This document shows positions 55,039 through 63,978 of a DNA stretch of 64,000 nt, in pieces (positions within the stretch are counted from its first letter, which is position 1; every line of letters begins with the position of its first letter). A program made the position numbers and the translations under genes. The DNA lies in assembly GCA_030428885.1 (NCBI GenBank), contig JAUIEJ010000003.1, forward strand, positions 248,001-312,000, written 5' to 3'. Below the pieces are notes generated by a model. It searched no databases. It was not told where the DNA came from and saw only the letters and a list, made by a program, of their open reading frames with translations. The DNA comes from Gemmatimonadota bacterium. GTDB lineage: Bacteria; Gemmatimonadota; Gemmatimonadetes; Longimicrobiales; Gaopeijiaceae.

Positions 55039-57111
55039 TCAGACCTTGCTCTCGTCCAGGAGCCGACACCCTTCCATGAGGACGGCATCGGTGGCTGCGA
55101 GAATCGTGGGCTCGGGGGGATCGGACTCGGGGTAGACCACGAACCGGCCATCGTCCTCCCAGGCGATGATGCGGTAGACCGCCTCCTCGCCCCGGGCTTC
55201 ACCGTACACGGCGTGGACGATGCGGCCCTGGTGGGTGTAGACGACCGCCTCCTCGCCCGAGCCCCGGGTGACCTCGATCCGGGCCGTCTTCCGGCTGTGG
55301 CTCAGGGTCTGGACCAGGTCCAGGAACGAGAAGATCTCGAACGACGCCGAGAACTCCCCGCCCCCCGTGCCGCCCGTCCCCTCACCGCGCCCCCGGGCCC
55401 GGGCCCGCACCGCCCGGCTCACCCGGGCGGCCACCAGGTCGAAGTCGTGGGGCGGCGAGAAGACGTCGTCGGCTCCGGCGTCCAGGAGGGCCAGGGTCCT
55501 CGAGGCGTCGGCCGAGTCGGTGAGGACGTAGATCAGCACCGGCGCCTCCTTGGCCAGCCGGCAGAAGACCGCGGTGCCGTCCCGGAAGACGTCGTCGTCC
55601 ACCACCACGGCCGCCGGAGCTCCGCGTTCCACCAGGGTGGCCGCATCGTCCAGGTCGCCGGTGTCCAGGGTCCGGCACCCCATGCGCCGGAGCCGGGCCG
55701 ACAAGGTGCGCAGCACCCGGTCTCCGCCGGCCAGCAGCACGTCCCGGGCGTGGCCCTCCTCCGCCGACTCGCCCCGGTCGCCGATGATCCGCAGGTACAC
55801 CTCGATCATCTCCAGCGAGGCCAGGGCGCCGGCTTCGCCCCGGAGGGCCGCGCCGGGCACGCCGCCCCGGGCCTCCTGACTCGCCGCCACCACCGTGTGG
55901 CGATACCAGACCAGGGCCAGGAGTTGGGCCGCCAGGTGCACTTCCTCGCCCCACTCCCCGGGGGTGTCGGGTTTGACCCGGCCCCGGAAGAGGGCGTGGC
56001 ACACCCCCAGGAGCGTGTCCACCCGGAACGGGAATCGCAGGGCCGAGGCGAGCTCCAGGCTGGTGGGGAACTCGTCGAAGGGCCCGCCGCTGCCTTCCCC
56101 CGAACCCGTGGACGGGATCAGGAGGTGGAGGCCGAGATTCAGGCCGTCCAGGGCCAGCCGGCGCAGGCCGTAGCGTCGCCCCAGGGCGTCCAGGTCCTCG
56201 GCCATGAGGCCGTAGGGCGGTCCCGCGCCCACCCGCCGGGCCCGCTCCTCGGCCAGGGCCTGCATGGCGATGCGGAGGCTGCGGACGGTGAGGTCGTAGG
56301 GCGCCGGGTTTTCCACCAGCGACCCGTGGACGCTGGGAAACACCGTCACCTCGACCTCGGGGGCCGGCACGGCGCCGGTGCGGACCCACTCGGCGAAGGT
56401 GTCCCAGAGGGGGCGGGCCACGATGACCTGATCGAAGGTGCCGTTCTTCAGCGCTTCCCGGGCGTCGGGCGCCGACGACACCACCTCCAGCCGGCACGAC
56501 TCCTTCTCGAACACCGGGGGGAGGAAGTTCTTGTGGGCCGCCCCGTCCACCACCATGAGGAGGCGCGACCGGGGCGCGGCGGGATCGGTGGGGTCGACGT
56601 CGTCCACCGGCGGCCGGGCGTCCACCTCGAACAGCTCCGGAAGCTCCACGCCCGTCCCGGCCCGTCGTTCCCGGGCGTCCTGGGGCAGGAGTTCCTCACC
56701 CAGGGCCTCCACGACCCGGGGCGACGCCAACATGACCACGACCCGCTCGGCGCCCAGCGACGTGCGGGCGCCCTCGAAGGCCTCGTGGTCCAGGGGGTCG
56801 GCCACCAGGAGGGTGAGGGAGCCCCGGGCCAGGTCCAGGGGCACCACGCCGCGCTCCAACACCATCCCGGCTCCGAGACGCCGGGCCAGCTCGGGATCCA
56901 CATCCCGCTCCACGGCCGGCGACCAGGGCAGATCGAACTGGGTGGCCAGGGCCTCCACCAACTGGACGTCGGAGAGGATCCCCAGGGCCACCAGGTGCGA
57001 CCCCAGCCGTCCCCCCCGGGCCTTCTGACGCTCCAGGGCGCGAACGATGTCGTCCTGGGTGGCGTAGCCGAGCCGCAGGAGGATCTGATCCAGGCGGGCC
57101 TTCTTCTTCAT
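55039..57111 (-). CDS. MshEN / receiver-like / DUF4388 multidomain protein
   Basis: 690 residues from ATG 57111, seven bases after pilT. Residues about 5-140 are an MshEN (type II secretion GspE N) domain, with DQILLRLGYATQDDIVRALERQ and GVVPLDLARGSLTLLVADPLD; such domains bind c-di-GMP in some ATPases. Two receiver-like domains follow (about 190-300 and 475-590; the second has VVVDDDVF and VLTDSADASR), with a helical region between. The C-terminus (about 605-690) is DUF4388: FEIFSFLDLVQTLSHSRKTARIEV and GRIVHAVYG. No ATPase motif. Probably regulates pilus retraction or surface behaviour with PilT (inference). Confidence 0.8.
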   Translation of the reverse strand: MKKKARLDQILLRLGYATQDDIVRALERQKARGGRLGSHLVALGILSDVQLVEALATQFDLPWSPAVERDVDPELARRLGAGMVLERGVVPLDLARGSLTLLVADPLDHEAFEGARTSLGAERVVVMLASPRVVEALGEELLPQDARERRAGTGVELPELFEVDARPPVDDVDPTDPAAPRSRLLMVVDGAAHKNFLPPVFEKESCRLEVVSSAPDAREALKNGTFDQVIVARPLWDTFAEWVRTGAVPAPEVEVTVFPSVHGSLVENPAPYDLTVRSLRIAMQALAEERARRVGAGPPYGLMAEDLDALGRRYGLRRLALDGLNLGLHLLIPSTGSGEGSGGPFDEFPTSLELASALRFPFRVDTLLGVCHALFRGRVKPDTPGEWGEEVHLAAQLLALVWYRHTVVAASQEARGGVPGAALRGEAGALASLEMIEVYLRIIGDRGESAEEGHARDVLLAGGDRVLRTLSARLRRMGCRTLDTGDLDDAATLVERGAPAAVVVDDDVFRDGTAVFCRLAKEAPVLIYVLTDSADASRTLALLDAGADDVFSPPHDFDLVAARVSRAVRARARGRGEGTGGTGGGEFSASFEIFSFLDLVQTLSHSRKTARIEVTRGSGEEAVVYTHQGRIVHAVYGEARGEEAVYRIIAWEDDGRFVVYPESDPPEPTILAATDAVLMEGCRLLDESKV

Positions 57112-57118
57112 GCGACCG

Positions 57119-58207
57119 TCAGGTGCCCACCATGCCCGGGCGCCGCAGCCCGGTCTTGGCAAAGGCCAGGATCGCCGTGGGGTCGTCGGCGAAGCGGGCG
57201 GCTTCTTCGCCGGTCACCACACCGTCGCCCACCAGGTTCTTGAGGTGCTGATCCATGAGGACCATGCCCTCCTTCTTGCCCGTCTGGATCACGTTGTTCA
57301 CGTGGTGGCTCTTCCCCTCCCGGATCAGGGTCCGGCAGGCCTGGGTGCCCACCAGGATCTCCTGGGCCGCCACCCGCCCGTTGCCGTCGGCCCGCCGCAG
57401 GAGCTGCTGGGAGCAGATGCCCACCAGCACCTCCGACAGGGTCAGACGCACCGCCGGCTGCTGATCGGCGGGGAAGGCGTCGGCCACCCGCCCGATGGTC
57501 TGGGACGCCGAACTCGTGTGGAGGGTGCCCAGCACCAGGAGGCCCAGTTCCGCCGCCGACAGGGCGAGGTGGATCGTCTCCAGGTCCCGCATCTCGCCCA
57601 CCAGGATCACGTTGGGATCGGCCCGCAGGGCGCCCCGCAAGGCGTGGGCGAACGAACGGCTGTGTTCGCCGATCTGCCGCTGGTTGATGAGGCACTGCTT
57701 GTTGGGGTGGATGAACTCCAGGGGGTCCTCGAGCGTGATGACGTGGTAGGCCATCCGCTCGTTCAGGTAGTCCACCATGGCGGCCAGCGTCGTGGACTTC
57801 CCCGAGTTGGTGGGCCCGGTCACCAGGATCAGCCCCGACCGGTTGTGGAGCATCTTCTTGAGGACCTCGGGCATGCCCAGGCCGTCGAGGGTGGGCACTT
57901 CGTGGGGAATGATCCGGAAGGCGGCCCCCATGCCCGGGTACTTCCGGAACAGGTGGATCCGGAAGCGGGCCACACCGTCCAGCGTGTAGGCGCAGTCCAG
58001 TTCGCCGTGGGCCTCGAACCGCTCCACCTGGGTGTCGGTGAGGAGTTCGTAGCAGAGCAGCCGGACTTCGTCACCGGTGAGGGGGCGATGCTTCGCCTCC
58101 TGCATCTCGCCGTTGATCCGGAGCATGGGCGTGCACCCGGTGCTCAGGTGGAGGTCGGAGGCCGAAGCCTCCCGCATGATCTTCAGGAAGGCGTCGATTC
58201 GAGCCAT
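57119..58207 (-). CDS. pilT: Type IV pilus retraction ATPase PilT
   Basis: 362 residues from ATG 58207. Hexameric ATPase that depolymerises type IV pili (twitching). N-terminal PAS-like domain; core with Walker A GPTNSGKSTT, aspartate box (LITLEDPLEFIH region as VITLEDPLEF), Walker B ILVGEMRD and His box GTLHTSSA. The usual Gly in GPTGSGKS is Asn here. The C-terminal AIRNLIREGK-type motif reads TLIREGKSHHVNN. Divergent from the BNR gene. The extra 41 residues of the longest frame are unlikely. Confidence 0.95.
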   Translation of the reverse strand: MARIDAFLKIMREASASDLHLSTGCTPMLRINGEMQEAKHRPLTGDEVRLLCYELLTDTQVERFEAHGELDCAYTLDGVARFRIHLFRKYPGMGAAFRIIPHEVPTLDGLGMPEVLKKMLHNRSGLILVTGPTNSGKSTTLAAMVDYLNERMAYHVITLEDPLEFIHPNKQCLINQRQIGEHSRSFAHALRGALRADPNVILVGEMRDLETIHLALSAAELGLLVLGTLHTSSASQTIGRVADAFPADQQPAVRLTLSEVLVGICSQQLLRRADGNGRVAAQEILVGTQACRTLIREGKSHHVNNVIQTGKKEGMVLMDQHLKNLVGDGVVTGEEAARFADDPTAILAFAKTGLRRPGMVGT

Positions 58208-58255
58208 GGGGAAGGCCGAAAGGGGGGCGGGGGGTCGCGGAATGCGGAAAGAAAC

Positions 58256-58276
58256 GGGGTGCGATGTGCGCACCCC
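58256..58276. repeat. Inverted repeat between pilT and the BNR gene
   Basis: GGGGTGCG (58256-58263) and CGCACCCC (58269-58276) form a perfect 8-bp inverted repeat around ATGTG. The 206-base divergent gap otherwise shows no clear promoter. It could be a regulatory site for either gene. Confidence 0.35.
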
Positions 58277-58413
58277 TCTACTCAACGCTCTCACGGGTCC
58301 CCGGGGCGACACAAGGGAGATGTTTTTCAACCGGCCTCGTCTCGCGGACGTGGGCGGTGGGGGTTATCGTCCCCGACGTTCCGCTCCACGTCTCCTTCCG
58401 GAGTTCCGCTTCC

Positions 58414-61125
58414 ATGCGACGGCACCGTCTTCCGCTCCTCGGCCTCCTGGCGGGCCTCCCGTTTCTGGGGGTCGCCGCCCCTGCTTCGGGCCAGACCCTC
58501 ACCTCCGACGATCTGGAGGTGTTCAACTACCGCAGCATCGGCCCCACGAGGCAGAGCGGCCGGTTCGTCGACATCGCCGTTCCCGCGGGCCAGTCGAAGG
58601 TGTTCTACATCGCCACGGGGTCGGGCCATCTCTGGAAGACCGAAAACCACGGGCAGTCGTTCGAGGTGCTCTTCGAGAACGAGAGCGTCTACTCCATCGG
58701 CGACCTGGAGGTGTCTCCCTCCGACCCCGACATCCTCTATCTCGGCTCGGGTGAGGCCAACAACTCCCGGAGCACCTACTGGGGCGACGGCGTCTACAAG
58801 TCCACCGACGCCGGTCGGAGCTGGACCAACGTGGGACTCCCCGAATCCCACCACATCGGGCGGGTGGTGATCCACCCCACCGACCCCGACGTCGTCTACG
58901 TGGCGGCCCTCGGCCATCTCTACTCCGACAACGAGGAGCGGGGGCTGTACCGCACCACCGACGGCGGCGGCACCTGGGAGAAGGTTCTGGGGCCCGAGGT
59001 CGAGGGAAAACACATCGGCGTGGTGGACGTGGTCATGGATCCCACCAACCCCGGCGTGCTCTACGCCGCCACCTTCGACAAGGTGCGGCTGCCCTTCACC
59101 TACGACCTGGGGGGCCCCGGGAGCCGGATCTACAAGTCCACCGACGGGGGCGACACCTGGGAGATGCTCACCAACGGGCTTCCCGGGGGCATGCTCGGGC
59201 GGATCGGACTCGACATCGCCGACAGCGACCCGAACATCGTGTACGCCACCGTGGAGAACGCCAACAAGGAAGGCATGTCCGACGAGGACCGGTATCAGGA
59301 GCTCCTGAACCACGAGGCGTCGGCGGGCATGATCGGCGGGGAGATCTACCGCTCCGACGACGCCGGTGCGTCGTGGCGGAAGGTCAATTCCGACGATCAG
59401 GAGATCGGGGGCACGCCGGCCTACTACTACGGCCAGATCATCGTGGACCCCAACGATCCCGACGTGGCCTACGTCCCGTCGGTCTCCACCTGGAAGACCT
59501 CCGACGGCGGCGAGAGCTGGCAGGCCCGGGCCCTGGGCTTCGGGGGAGACGATCACGCCCTGTGGATCGATCCCGCCGATTCCGACCACATGATCCTGGG
59601 CTACGACCACGGCATGGGGGTCACCTGGGATGGCGGTGAGAACTGGTACCACCCCGACTTCCAGTCCCTGGCCCAGTTCTACGCCGTGGGCTACGACATG
59701 TCCTACCCCTACCGGGTGGCGGGGGGACTGCAGGACAACGGGTCCCACCTGGCCTACCACACCAATCCCGCCGGCGGGCCCATTCGCTTCGAGATGTGGG
59801 ACCGGGTCGGGGGTGGTGACGGCATGTACAACGTCTTCGACACCTGCACGAACCGGTACCTGTACAACGAGTCCCAGTTCGGGCCCATCTCCCGCCTCGA
59901 TCTCTGGACCGGGGAGCGCACCGGGATCCGGTACGACGACCCCGAGCTGCGCTGGAACTGGAATGCGCCCATCCAGGTGTCGCCCCACGGCTGCGACGTG
60001 ATCCTCCACGCGGCCAACCGGCTCGTACGCTCCGAGAACCGGGGGGAGAGCTGGGAGGTGATCAGCCCCGACCTCACCAAGGCCGACCCCGCCACCCTCA
60101 CCACAGGGAAGGGCGGCGACGGCAACATCCAGTACGCCACCATCACCACCATCGACGAATCGCCCCTGACCGAGGGGCTGATCTGGGTGGGCACCGACGA
60201 CGGCAACGTCCAGCTCACCCGCGATGGGGGCGAGAACTGGACCCTCCTCAACGACCGGATCCCCGACAACCCCGAGTACTGGGTGAGCCGGGTGGAGGCC
60301 TCCCACCACGACCCGGGCACGGCGTACGTGACCTACACGGGGATGCGCCGCGACGACTTCCGTCCCTTCGTCTACAAGACGACGGACTACGGGGAGAGCT
60401 GGACGTCCCTGGCCGCCGGTCTTCCCGACGGGCCCGTGAACGTGATCCAGGAGCATCACGACAACCCCGACGTCCTGGTGGTGGGCACCGATTTCGGCGT
60501 GTACGTGACCGTGGACGGCGGTGGATCCTGGGTCGCCATGAAGAACGAGATGCCCACGAATCCGGTCCACGACCTCAAGATCCACCCCCGGGAAGACGAT
60601 CTGATCGTGGCCACCCACGGCCGGGGGATCTACATCGCCGACATCAGCGCCCTGGGGCAGATGACCCCCGAGGTCATGGCGTCGGACGCCTGGTTCTTCG
60701 AGCCCGAGGACAAGGTGCGCTGGCAGCACGCCGACTTCGCCAACTACGGCTCCTCCAACTTCGACGGCGAGAGTGAGCCCGAGGCGGTGTCGCTCTACTA
60801 CTGGCTCGGTTCCGGAGGCGGCGACGTGTCGTTCACCGTCTACCAGGGCAACGTGCCCATCGCCGAGATCGAGGCCGACTCGGGCGCCGGGCTCCACGAG
60901 GCGGTCTGGCGCATGGACCGTCGCCGGGAGCGGAGCGCCCAGGAGCAGGAGGAGATGCGGGCCCGCTTCGAGCGGTTCGGCCGGGCGGCCCCCGAGGACC
61001 AGATCCGCTACGAGTCCGCCGAGGCCCCGGTGGGCGACTACCGCATCGTCCTGTCGGTGAACGGCCGGGAGATCGAGCGGGAGGTCTCCATCGTCCGGGA
61101 CGTGTGGTGGAGGGATCGCCGCTGA
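58414..61125 (+). CDS. Exported BNR/Asp-box (sortilin-like) beta-propeller protein
   Basis: 903 residues from ATG 58414; signal peptide LPLLGLLAGLPFLGVAAPASG, then QTLTSDD. At least nine Asp-box repeats (S/T-x-D-x-G-x-x-W): KSTDAGRSW, RTTDGGGTW, KSTDGGDTW, RSDDAGASW, KTSDGGESW, VTWDGGENW, LTRDGGENW, KTTDYGESW and VTVDGGGSW. This gives two or more propeller blocks up to residue about 760, followed by a beta-sandwich-like C-terminus (DYRIVLSVNGREIEREV). Often labelled glycosyl hydrolase, but no sialidase or glycosidase catalytic set is apparent. Overlaps the Smr gene. Confidence 0.85.
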   Translation: MRRHRLPLLGLLAGLPFLGVAAPASGQTLTSDDLEVFNYRSIGPTRQSGRFVDIAVPAGQSKVFYIATGSGHLWKTENHGQSFEVLFENESVYSIGDLEVSPSDPDILYLGSGEANNSRSTYWGDGVYKSTDAGRSWTNVGLPESHHIGRVVIHPTDPDVVYVAALGHLYSDNEERGLYRTTDGGGTWEKVLGPEVEGKHIGVVDVVMDPTNPGVLYAATFDKVRLPFTYDLGGPGSRIYKSTDGGDTWEMLTNGLPGGMLGRIGLDIADSDPNIVYATVENANKEGMSDEDRYQELLNHEASAGMIGGEIYRSDDAGASWRKVNSDDQEIGGTPAYYYGQIIVDPNDPDVAYVPSVSTWKTSDGGESWQARALGFGGDDHALWIDPADSDHMILGYDHGMGVTWDGGENWYHPDFQSLAQFYAVGYDMSYPYRVAGGLQDNGSHLAYHTNPAGGPIRFEMWDRVGGGDGMYNVFDTCTNRYLYNESQFGPISRLDLWTGERTGIRYDDPELRWNWNAPIQVSPHGCDVILHAANRLVRSENRGESWEVISPDLTKADPATLTTGKGGDGNIQYATITTIDESPLTEGLIWVGTDDGNVQLTRDGGENWTLLNDRIPDNPEYWVSRVEASHHDPGTAYVTYTGMRRDDFRPFVYKTTDYGESWTSLAAGLPDGPVNVIQEHHDNPDVLVVGTDFGVYVTVDGGGSWVAMKNEMPTNPVHDLKIHPREDDLIVATHGRGIYIADISALGQMTPEVMASDAWFFEPEDKVRWQHADFANYGSSNFDGESEPEAVSLYYWLGSGGGDVSFTVYQGNVPIAEIEADSGAGLHEAVWRMDRRRERSAQEQEEMRARFERFGRAAPEDQIRYESAEAPVGDYRIVLSVNGREIEREVSIVRDVWWRDRR

Positions 61126-61433
61126 GCCTGGCCGAACTCATGGCCGCCTACCCGGTGGCGTCCCTCGACCTCCACGGGTTCAACGCCGTGCAGGCCGAGG
61201 GACGCGTCCGGAGTTTCGTCCGGACCCACGCCTCGGCGTCTCCCGGCGGCGTGGTGGAGATCGTCACGGGAAAAGGGACCCGTTCGGCGGGGCCGGCCGT
61301 CCTCCCGGGACTGGTCCGCGACCTGCTCCAGGGCGACCTGAAACCGGAGGTGGCGGAATGGGTCGGAGTCCCCGGCGGAGGGGCCGTGAAGGTCCGGTTA
61401 CGGAAGCGGCGCGGGCAGCCCCGGAGGCCGTGA
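61104..61433 (+). CDS. Smr-domain protein (MutS2 C-terminal-like)
   Basis: 109 residues from GTG 61104; the Smr core starts VASLDLHGFNAVQAEGRV and has VTGKGTRSAGPAVLPG, the LDxHG and TGxG motifs of Smr endonucleases. Start is uncertain. GTG 61104 overlaps the previous gene by 22 bases. CTG 61122 overlaps the previous stop as CTGA and has an ideal GGAGGG seven bases ahead. ATG 61140 also leaves the domain intact. Probable role in nucleic-acid cleavage or ribosome rescue, as for the family. Confidence 0.82.
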   Translation: MVEGSPLSLAELMAAYPVASLDLHGFNAVQAEGRVRSFVRTHASASPGGVVEIVTGKGTRSAGPAVLPGLVRDLLQGDLKPEVAEWVGVPGGGAVKVRLRKRRGQPRRP

Positions 61434-61442
61434 CGAAAGATG

Positions 61443-61470
61443 CTTGCATTCCGCACCCGGATCGTACGAT
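61443..61470 (+). promoter_or_regulatory. Possible promoter of the cold-shock gene
   Basis: CTTGCA (61443-61448) and TACGAT (61465-61470) are 16 bases apart. Initiation there would give a leader of about 120 bases to the ATG at 61599, in keeping with the long 5' leaders of cold-shock mRNAs. Confidence 0.35.
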
Positions 61471-61598
61471 CTTGGCCGCACGATTCCGCAGCACCGTGGC
61501 TGCGGGCCCGGGCGCGGGGGTTCGTGACCGCGCGATGTCCAGATGTCGGATTGTACGGGGTACCCGCTTCCGACGATGGCACACCAAGGAGCAGGTAG

Positions 61599-61805
61599 AT
61601 GCGTACGACCGGCACTGTGAAGTGGTTCAACGACCAGAAGGGCTTCGGGTTCATCACGCCCGAGGACGGCGGTCGCGACTGCTTCGTCCACCACTCCGCG
61701 ATCCAGGCCCAGGGCTTCCGGACTCTGGCCGAGGGCGACAAGGTGGAGTTCGAGATCACCGAGGGGGCCAAGGGCCCCGCCGCGGAGAATGTGGTGAAGC
61801 TCTGA
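61599..61805 (+). CDS. Cold-shock protein, CspA family
   Basis: 68-residue single cold-shock domain that binds single-stranded RNA/DNA. RNP1 is [11 protein letters not shown]2 is CFVHHS (commonly VFVHFS). The start has the best Shine-Dalgarno of the window, AAGGAG at 61586-61591, seven bases ahead. It has a 165-base upstream gap and its own terminator, so it is monocistronic. Confidence 0.97.
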   Translation: MRTTGTVKWFNDQKGFGFITPEDGGRDCFVHHSAIQAQGFRTLAEGDKVEFEITEGAKGPAAENVVKL

Positions 61806-61828
61806 ACCACCGCGTTCAGGCCGATCCC

Positions 61829-61857
61829 GGGCCGTCCCGCTTCGTGCGGGGCGGCCC
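61829..61857 (+). terminator. Terminator after the cold-shock gene
   Basis: Arms 61829-61840 and 61846-61857 pair over 12 bp with one G-T wobble, loop TTCGT, followed by GTTCTTCG. Located 23 bases after the stop. Confidence 0.65.
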
Positions 61858-61893
61858 GTTCTTCGTCCAGGGGGGGACGTTGGGCCCCGGGGG

Positions 61894-61921
61894 TTGTCTC
61901 GGGGCTCCCCGGATCTAGATT
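61894..61921 (+). promoter_or_regulatory. Possible promoter of the small membrane protein gene
   Basis: TTGTCT (61894-61899) and TAGATT (61916-61921) are 16 bases apart. The -10 overlaps an 8-bp palindrome ATCTAGAT at 61913-61920. Confidence 0.4.
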
Positions 61922-61963
61922 CGGGGCGGTTTGGGACTCCTCTCTCAGCGGACCTTCGATACG

Positions 61964-62167
61964 ATGAAGTATCTCGGATACGTGGTGGGTGTGGTGTGGG
62001 TGCTCCTGGTCCTGGCGGCGTTCGGCAACGCCCGCGCCGGGGCGGCGGCCGGCCAGCCCGACGTGGCGTTCTGGTGGTCCGTCATCGGCAGCCTGCTCAC
62101 CATCGCCACCCTGGGCGCCTTCATCGGCACCACGATCCACATCCGGACGGGCGCCCGGCCCCACTAG
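61964..62167 (+). CDS. Small two-segment membrane protein, unknown function
   Basis: 67 residues from ATG 61964. Two hydrophobic helices: YLGYVVGVVWVLLVLAAFG and WWSVIGSLLTIATLGAFIG, linked by an Ala/Gly-rich loop. TTG 61931 would add 11 residues but would lie almost on the predicted transcription start. Unrecognised family. The FAH gene begins three bases after its stop, so it probably heads that operon. Confidence 0.65.
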   Translation: MKYLGYVVGVVWVLLVLAAFGNARAGAAAGQPDVAFWWSVIGSLLTIATLGAFIGTTIHIRTGARPH

Positions 62168-62170
62168 CGG

Positions 62171-62809
62171 GTGACGACCCCCGTCTCCCTCCGCCCGTCC
62201 AAGATTCTCTGCGTCGGGCGGAACTACCGGGCCCACGCCGCGGAACTCGGAAACGACGTCCCGGCGGCGCCGCTCCTCTTCTTCAAACCTCCCTCGGCCC
62301 TCCTGGGCCACGGGGAGGCCATCGTCCTCCCCCCCGAGTCCCACCGGGTCGAGTTCGAGGGCGAGATCGCCGTGACCCTGGGCGCCCGGCTTCGCCACGC
62401 CTCCGAAGACGAGGCCCGGGCCGCCCTGTCCCACGTGCTCCCCCTCAACGACGTCACGGCCCGGGACCTCCAGCGCACCGACGGTCAGTGGACCCGGGCC
62501 AAGGGCTTCGACACCTTCTGCCCCGTGGGGACGCCGGTGCCCGTGGACGACGTCGATCTGGAGTCCCTGGAGATCGTCACCACGGTGGACGGCGTGGAGC
62601 GCCAGCGGGGCAGGGCCTCGGACATGGTGTTCTCCATCGCCGCGGTCCTGGCGTACGCCTCCCGCGTCATGACCCTGGAGCCCGGTGACCTGATCACCAC
62701 CGGTACGCCCGAGGGCGTGGGCCCCCTGGAGCCCGGGGCCGTGGTGCGGGTGGAGATTCCCGGTGTGGGGGCCGTGGAGAACCCGGTGCGTCGGGCTGCC
62801 ACGCCGTGA
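62171..62809 (+). CDS. Fumarylacetoacetate hydrolase (FAH) superfamily protein
   Basis: 212 residues from GTG 62171. Metal-dependent C-C bond hydrolase or decarboxylase fold of the YcgM/fumarylpyruvate-hydrolase size class. Marks: VGRNYRAHAAELG, FKPPSALLGHG, metal ligands in VEFEGEIAV, NDVTARDLQ, KGFDTFCPVGTP and TTGTPEGVGPL. The substrate could be acylpyruvate or oxaloacetate and cannot be fixed from sequence. The stop overlaps the aminotransferase start (GTGA). Confidence 0.9.
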   Translation: MTTPVSLRPSKILCVGRNYRAHAAELGNDVPAAPLLFFKPPSALLGHGEAIVLPPESHRVEFEGEIAVTLGARLRHASEDEARAALSHVLPLNDVTARDLQRTDGQWTRAKGFDTFCPVGTPVPVDDVDLESLEIVTTVDGVERQRGRASDMVFSIAAVLAYASRVMTLEPGDLITTGTPEGVGPLEPGAVVRVEIPGVGAVENPVRRAATP

Positions 62810-63978
62810 GCCTTCCCCGGAGCCCTCGCCTGGATCGGCTGCCCGGGTACCCCCTGGCCGACGTGCCCCGGCTGCGGCGGGAACTGCGAGCCGCGGGGGT
62901 CGACGTCATCGATCTCGGGGCCGGGGACGCCGACCTGGCCCCGCCTCCGGCGGCGGTGGCGGCCCTGCGGGAAGCGGTGGGCGATCCCGCCCACTCCCGG
63001 TACCCCTTCCAGCTCGGCCTTCCGGCGTTCCGGGAGGCGGTGGCCGGGTTCATGGCCCGGCGGTTCGGGGTGGAGGTGGACCCCTTCCAGGAGGTGCTTC
63101 CCCTCATCGGCTCCAAGGAGGGCATCGCCCATCTGGCCCAGGCCCTCCTCGGCCCCGGCGACGTGGCGGTGCTTCCCGACCCGGGGTATCAGGCGTACCG
63201 GGGCGGCGTGATCCTGGCCGACGCCGAGCCCCACCTGGTGCCCCTGCGCCCCGAGAACGAGTTCCGGATTCCCCTGGACGGATTCGACCCCGCCACGGAG
63301 TCCCGGATCCGCATGCTCGTCCTCAACTATCCCAACAACCCCACCACCGCCGAGGCGCCGCTGGAGTACTTCGAGTCGGCGGTGGAATCGTGCCGCCGCT
63401 GGGGGGGCGCCCTGGTCCACGACCACGCCTACTCGGAGGTGACCTTCGACGGCTACCGTCCGCCCAGCGTGCTCCAGGTGGAGGGGGCCCGGGACGTGGC
63501 CATCGAGTTCCACTCCCTCTCCAAGACGTTCAACATGACGGGGTGGCGCCTGGGGTGGGCCGTGGGCAACGCCGAACTGGTGGCGGCGCTCTCCCGCCTG
63601 AAGACCTTCGTGGACACGGGGGTCTTCCTGGCGGTCCAGGCCGCGGGCGTGGCGGCCCTCGCCGACGACGACGGGTGGGTTCGGGGCAACGTGGAGATCT
63701 TCCGGGAGCGGCGCGACGCCGCCGTGGAGGCTTTCCGGGAGGCGGGCTTCGAAGTCCGGGTGCCCCGGGCCACCATGTACCTCTGGATTCCCGTCCCCGG
63801 GGGCGAGGCCAGCGAGGCCTTCGCCCGCAGGGCTCTCGTGGACGAAGGCGTGGTGGTGCTCCCGGGCGCGGCCCTGGGGACGGGGGGCGAGGGCTTCTTC
63901 CGCATCGCCCTCACCTCGCCCCCGGAGCGCCTCGTGGACGCCGCTCGCCGACTGGGTCGGGTGGCGGCGAGCCGGTAG
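62806..63978 (+). CDS. Class I/II aminotransferase, LL-diaminopimelate aminotransferase (DapL)-like
   Basis: 390 residues from GTG 62806. PLP fold type I: the PLP lysine is in HSLSKTFNMTGWRLGW, and NYPNNPTTAE and the C-terminal Arg in GFFRIALT are present. The N-terminal pattern LPGYPLADVPRLRRELRAAGVDVIDLGAGD and the GSKEGIAHLAQALLGPGD block resemble DapL, which makes LL-diaminopimelate in one step. This would feed LysA (47 kb away in this window). Other aminotransferase roles (alanine, aspartate) are possible. Confidence 0.85.
   Translation: MSLPRSPRLDRLPGYPLADVPRLRRELRAAGVDVIDLGAGDADLAPPPAAVAALREAVGDPAHSRYPFQLGLPAFREAVAGFMARRFGVEVDPFQEVLPLIGSKEGIAHLAQALLGPGDVAVLPDPGYQAYRGGVILADAEPHLVPLRPENEFRIPLDGFDPATESRIRMLVLNYPNNPTTAEAPLEYFESAVESCRRWGGALVHDHAYSEVTFDGYRPPSVLQVEGARDVAIEFHSLSKTFNMTGWRLGWAVGNAELVAALSRLKTFVDTGVFLAVQAAGVAALADDDGWVRGNVEIFRERRDAAVEAFREAGFEVRVPRATMYLWIPVPGGEASEAFARRALVDEGVVVLPGAALGTGGEGFFRIALTSPPERLVDAARRLGRVAASR

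Noticed and set aside
58414-61125. Sialidase or other glycosidase activity for the BNR protein
   Set aside because: Asp-boxes are structural. I see no arginine triad or acid/nucleophile pair typical of sialidases.
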